NCBI GenBank assembly: GCA_947176285.1
Contig: CAMWQF010000127.1
Span: 1-7,709, forward strand
Direction of reading: 5' to 3'
Origin: an uncultured Porphyromonadaceae bacterium
GTDB lineage: Bacteria; Bacteroidota; Bacteroidia; Bacteroidales; Muribaculaceae
DNA length: 7,709 nt
This document shows positions 7,201 through 7,709 of this stretch, piece by piece (within the stretch, counting starts at the first letter, position 1; each line of letters starts with the position of its first letter). A program made the position numbers and the translations under genes. Under the pieces are notes generated by a model. The model was not told where the DNA came from. It was given only the letters and a program-made list of their open reading frames with translations, and did no database searches.

Positions 7201-7596
7201 CGGACGATCCTCGATATCCTTGCTTCCAACCACTGCCACAGATCCCGTCAATGATTCTTTGTTGGCTGTGCCATATGCAACAACAACAACATCGTTAAGA
7301 GCGGTACTTTTTGAATGAAGACGAACCGTCATGTTATTTACGAGATCAACAATCTGATCTTCATAGCCAACATATGAAATCTTGGCTTTTGTGACGTTCT
7401 GCGGCACTGAAATCGTAAATTTGCCATCAAGGTCTGCGGCAACACCCTGCCCTCCACCTATTGGAGCAACTGTTGCGCCAATCAGAGGTTCATTGTTCGC
7501 CGCATCTAGCACTGTGCCGTGATATGTAACATTCTGAGCGCATACGCTCCAGCTGCACATTATCAGCGTCACCAAAATTAGAAACAATTTTCTCAT
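4288..7596 (-). CDS. SusC/RagA family TonB-dependent outer-membrane transporter
   Basis: This complete 1102-residue protein is the barrel of a SusCD importer, which moves oligomeric nutrients across the outer membrane using TonB energy. A signal peptide (1-20, ending SVCA before Q21) is followed by a carboxypeptidase-regulatory-like beta-sandwich domain (about 22-100, with GTVLDAANNEPLIGATV). A TonB-box-like segment DVVVVAYGT lies at 102-110. The plug domain (about 115-230) carries the SusC signature YGNRGANGVILITTK at 212-226. The rest is a beta-barrel rich in aromatic strands, ending in FAFQLNVKF with the C-terminal Phe typical of outer-membrane barrels. There is no N-terminal STN (secretin/TonB short) domain, so signalling through an anti-sigma factor is not expected; control is more likely by a DNA-binding regulator or two-component hybrid encoded elsewhere. 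The start codon is supported by the signal peptide. Confidence 0.97.
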   Translation of the reverse strand: MRKLFLILVTLIMCSWSVCAQNVTYHGTVLDAANNEPLIGATVAPIGGGQGVAADLDGKFTISVPQNVTKAKISYVGYEDQIVDLVNNMTVRLHSKSTALNDVVVVAYGTANKESLTGSVAVVGSKDIEDRPVTTVTAALEGNAPGVQVNNSVGYPGSQPSILIRGYNTVNGVSNPLYVVDGVVYEGSIADLNPADIESMSVLKDAASAALYGNRGANGVILITTKRAKTAGKVDVTLQMRQGMYNRGLPFYERQDANGFMQTFFTGLVNSRLTEGTSSDLTQAIADVRNNFFTFAFENVYGKPANELFDAQGKFSGNPLPGYTDLDWWDAVSRSGYRQEYNVNATGATDKFNVFASVGYLKENGYMLSTDFERFNGRLNTTFQPVKYFKMGVNLAAMYTKQNRGITSKDDEGYVNNPFLVQDKAPIFPYYAHDPETGEILRDGEGNYIWNSSSYLGNQGTNVAWTTRLDKKESTSAVIDGSAFATFIIPYGFELTFRGNIHRDKTNYWRYMTNENGSGVTPNGRLYQYDYAYDSHTFMQTLTWDHDYGMNHVDVLLDHENYQYTSSSHSVNVQNQLLPGIYSLSNFATTNPASQQTTQIRSESYLGRVRYNYSQKYFAEASIRRDGSSYFEKDNRWGTFWSVGASWMISKENFMHDVDWVNYLKLRAAYGSVGNDASAGAYSYYNLYQIIKYNDVNSLIPIQLASQNLKWEATRTFDVALEGSLFNDRFNFSVGYFNKRNTDLIFNVTQPLSGGTMSDTGANPHALMNIGTMQNIGWELQFGVDIIRTRDFKWDFSVDATFNKNKIIKLPEAHDMPGNGWFLGKSLGSIYTRTWNGVDRVTGQSLYEIDPNAPSLTYWDEDGTAHQNESQFLTYVKNAASQGSLVAIPDGEGGYKLYTNTPAYATGKVQADAFPVVYGSFGTNLSWKGLNFGLLFTYSLGGKVMDYNYQDLMNMSSQPSAIHKDLVNSWTQKPEGVADHEYKQINVNGVDFNAYIASAEDIDDSLIPQLNTSNAAKNNGASSRWLTNASYLVLKNLNVSYDLPTKWASALQMQNINIGMSIDNVFTATARKGMNPQYGFKGGQGKFYVPARVFAFQLNVKF

Positions 7597-7634
7597 ACTG
7601 TTATTATTTGATTGAATTAATTGATTTTTACCTG

Positions 7635-7668
7635 CAAAACAATATGTACTTGTTTTATTAGTTTCAAT
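7635..7668 (-). promoter_or_regulatory. Probable promoter of the susC-susD operon
   Basis: On the minus strand, 7642-7635 reads TTGTTTTG, matching five of six fixed positions of the Bacteroidota -7 box TAnnTTTG. A TTG lies at 7667-7665, and the spacing to the -7 box is about 21 to 22 bases, at the upper edge of the usual range. Transcription would start near 7629, giving a leader of about 30 bases. The imperfect match would suit a promoter that needs an activator, but this is inference. Confidence 0.4.
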
Positions 7669-7670
7669 TA

Positions 7671-7697
7671 TTAGTAGGAGAAATCGTTGGTTAGTAG
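7671..7697 (-). promoter_or_regulatory. Possible operator: two direct CTACTAA boxes upstream of the susC promoter
   Basis: The heptamer CTACTAA occurs at 7697-7691 and again at 7677-7671 on the minus strand. Starts are exactly 20 bases apart (about two helical turns), immediately upstream of the -33 region. That is where an activator of a SusCD operon would bind. One short A/T-rich repeat in a region this size can also arise by chance. Confidence 0.25.
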
Positions 7698-7709
7698 AAA
7701 GATAATTTA

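Noticed and set aside
4288..7596. Control of the SusCD operon by an ECF sigma/anti-sigma pair
   Set aside because: The transporter lacks the N-terminal STN domain used to signal to FecR-type anti-sigma factors, and no such genes are in the window.

Overview
The window looks like chromosomal DNA from a member of the Bacteroidales (phylum Bacteroidota). Three things support this: a SusC/SusD outer-membrane pair, promoters of the Bacteroidota type (TAnnTTTG at -7, TTG-containing box near -33), and the gene order DUF177/YceD then ribosomal protein L32. A gut lineage such as Bacteroides or Muribaculaceae is plausible, but the family cannot be fixed from this sequence. All recognisable genes lie on the minus strand, so the biological reading order runs from high to low coordinates.

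Right part (about 2427-7709): a probable promoter with a possible operator drives a complete susC-like TonB-dependent transporter gene. A susD-like lipoprotein gene follows after 23 bases. A strong intrinsic terminator sits 22 bases beyond susD. The two proteins should form an outer-membrane complex that captures and imports a glycan or other oligomer. No degradative enzyme or regulator is visible here, so the substrate is unknown.

Centre (about 888-2430): this is the most interesting segment. An intact gene for a REP-associated, single-tyrosine HUH transposase-like protein (RAYT) is bracketed by ten copies of a repeat of about 45 bases. Seven copies lie directly downstream, with the last one overlapping the stop codon. 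Three lie upstream, one of them inverted. Every copy carries TTNAGTG, followed in most copies by a small hairpin whose sequence varies while its pairing is kept. This matches the logic of REP/RAYT systems, but with AGTG where E. coli REPs have GTAG. The repeats also alternate between two subtypes (A and B). The protein has a C-terminal extension of roughly 150 residues that resembles the Rossmann-type core of DprA-like DNA-binding proteins.

Left part (1-813): a good Bacteroidota promoter drives yceD (DUF177) and rpmF (ribosomal protein L32). A further gene probably starts in the last six bases, overlapping the rpmF stop codon; by conserved gene order it could be fabH. This is ordinary housekeeping DNA next to which the RAYT/repeat locus sits, in the gap between two independently transcribed operons.
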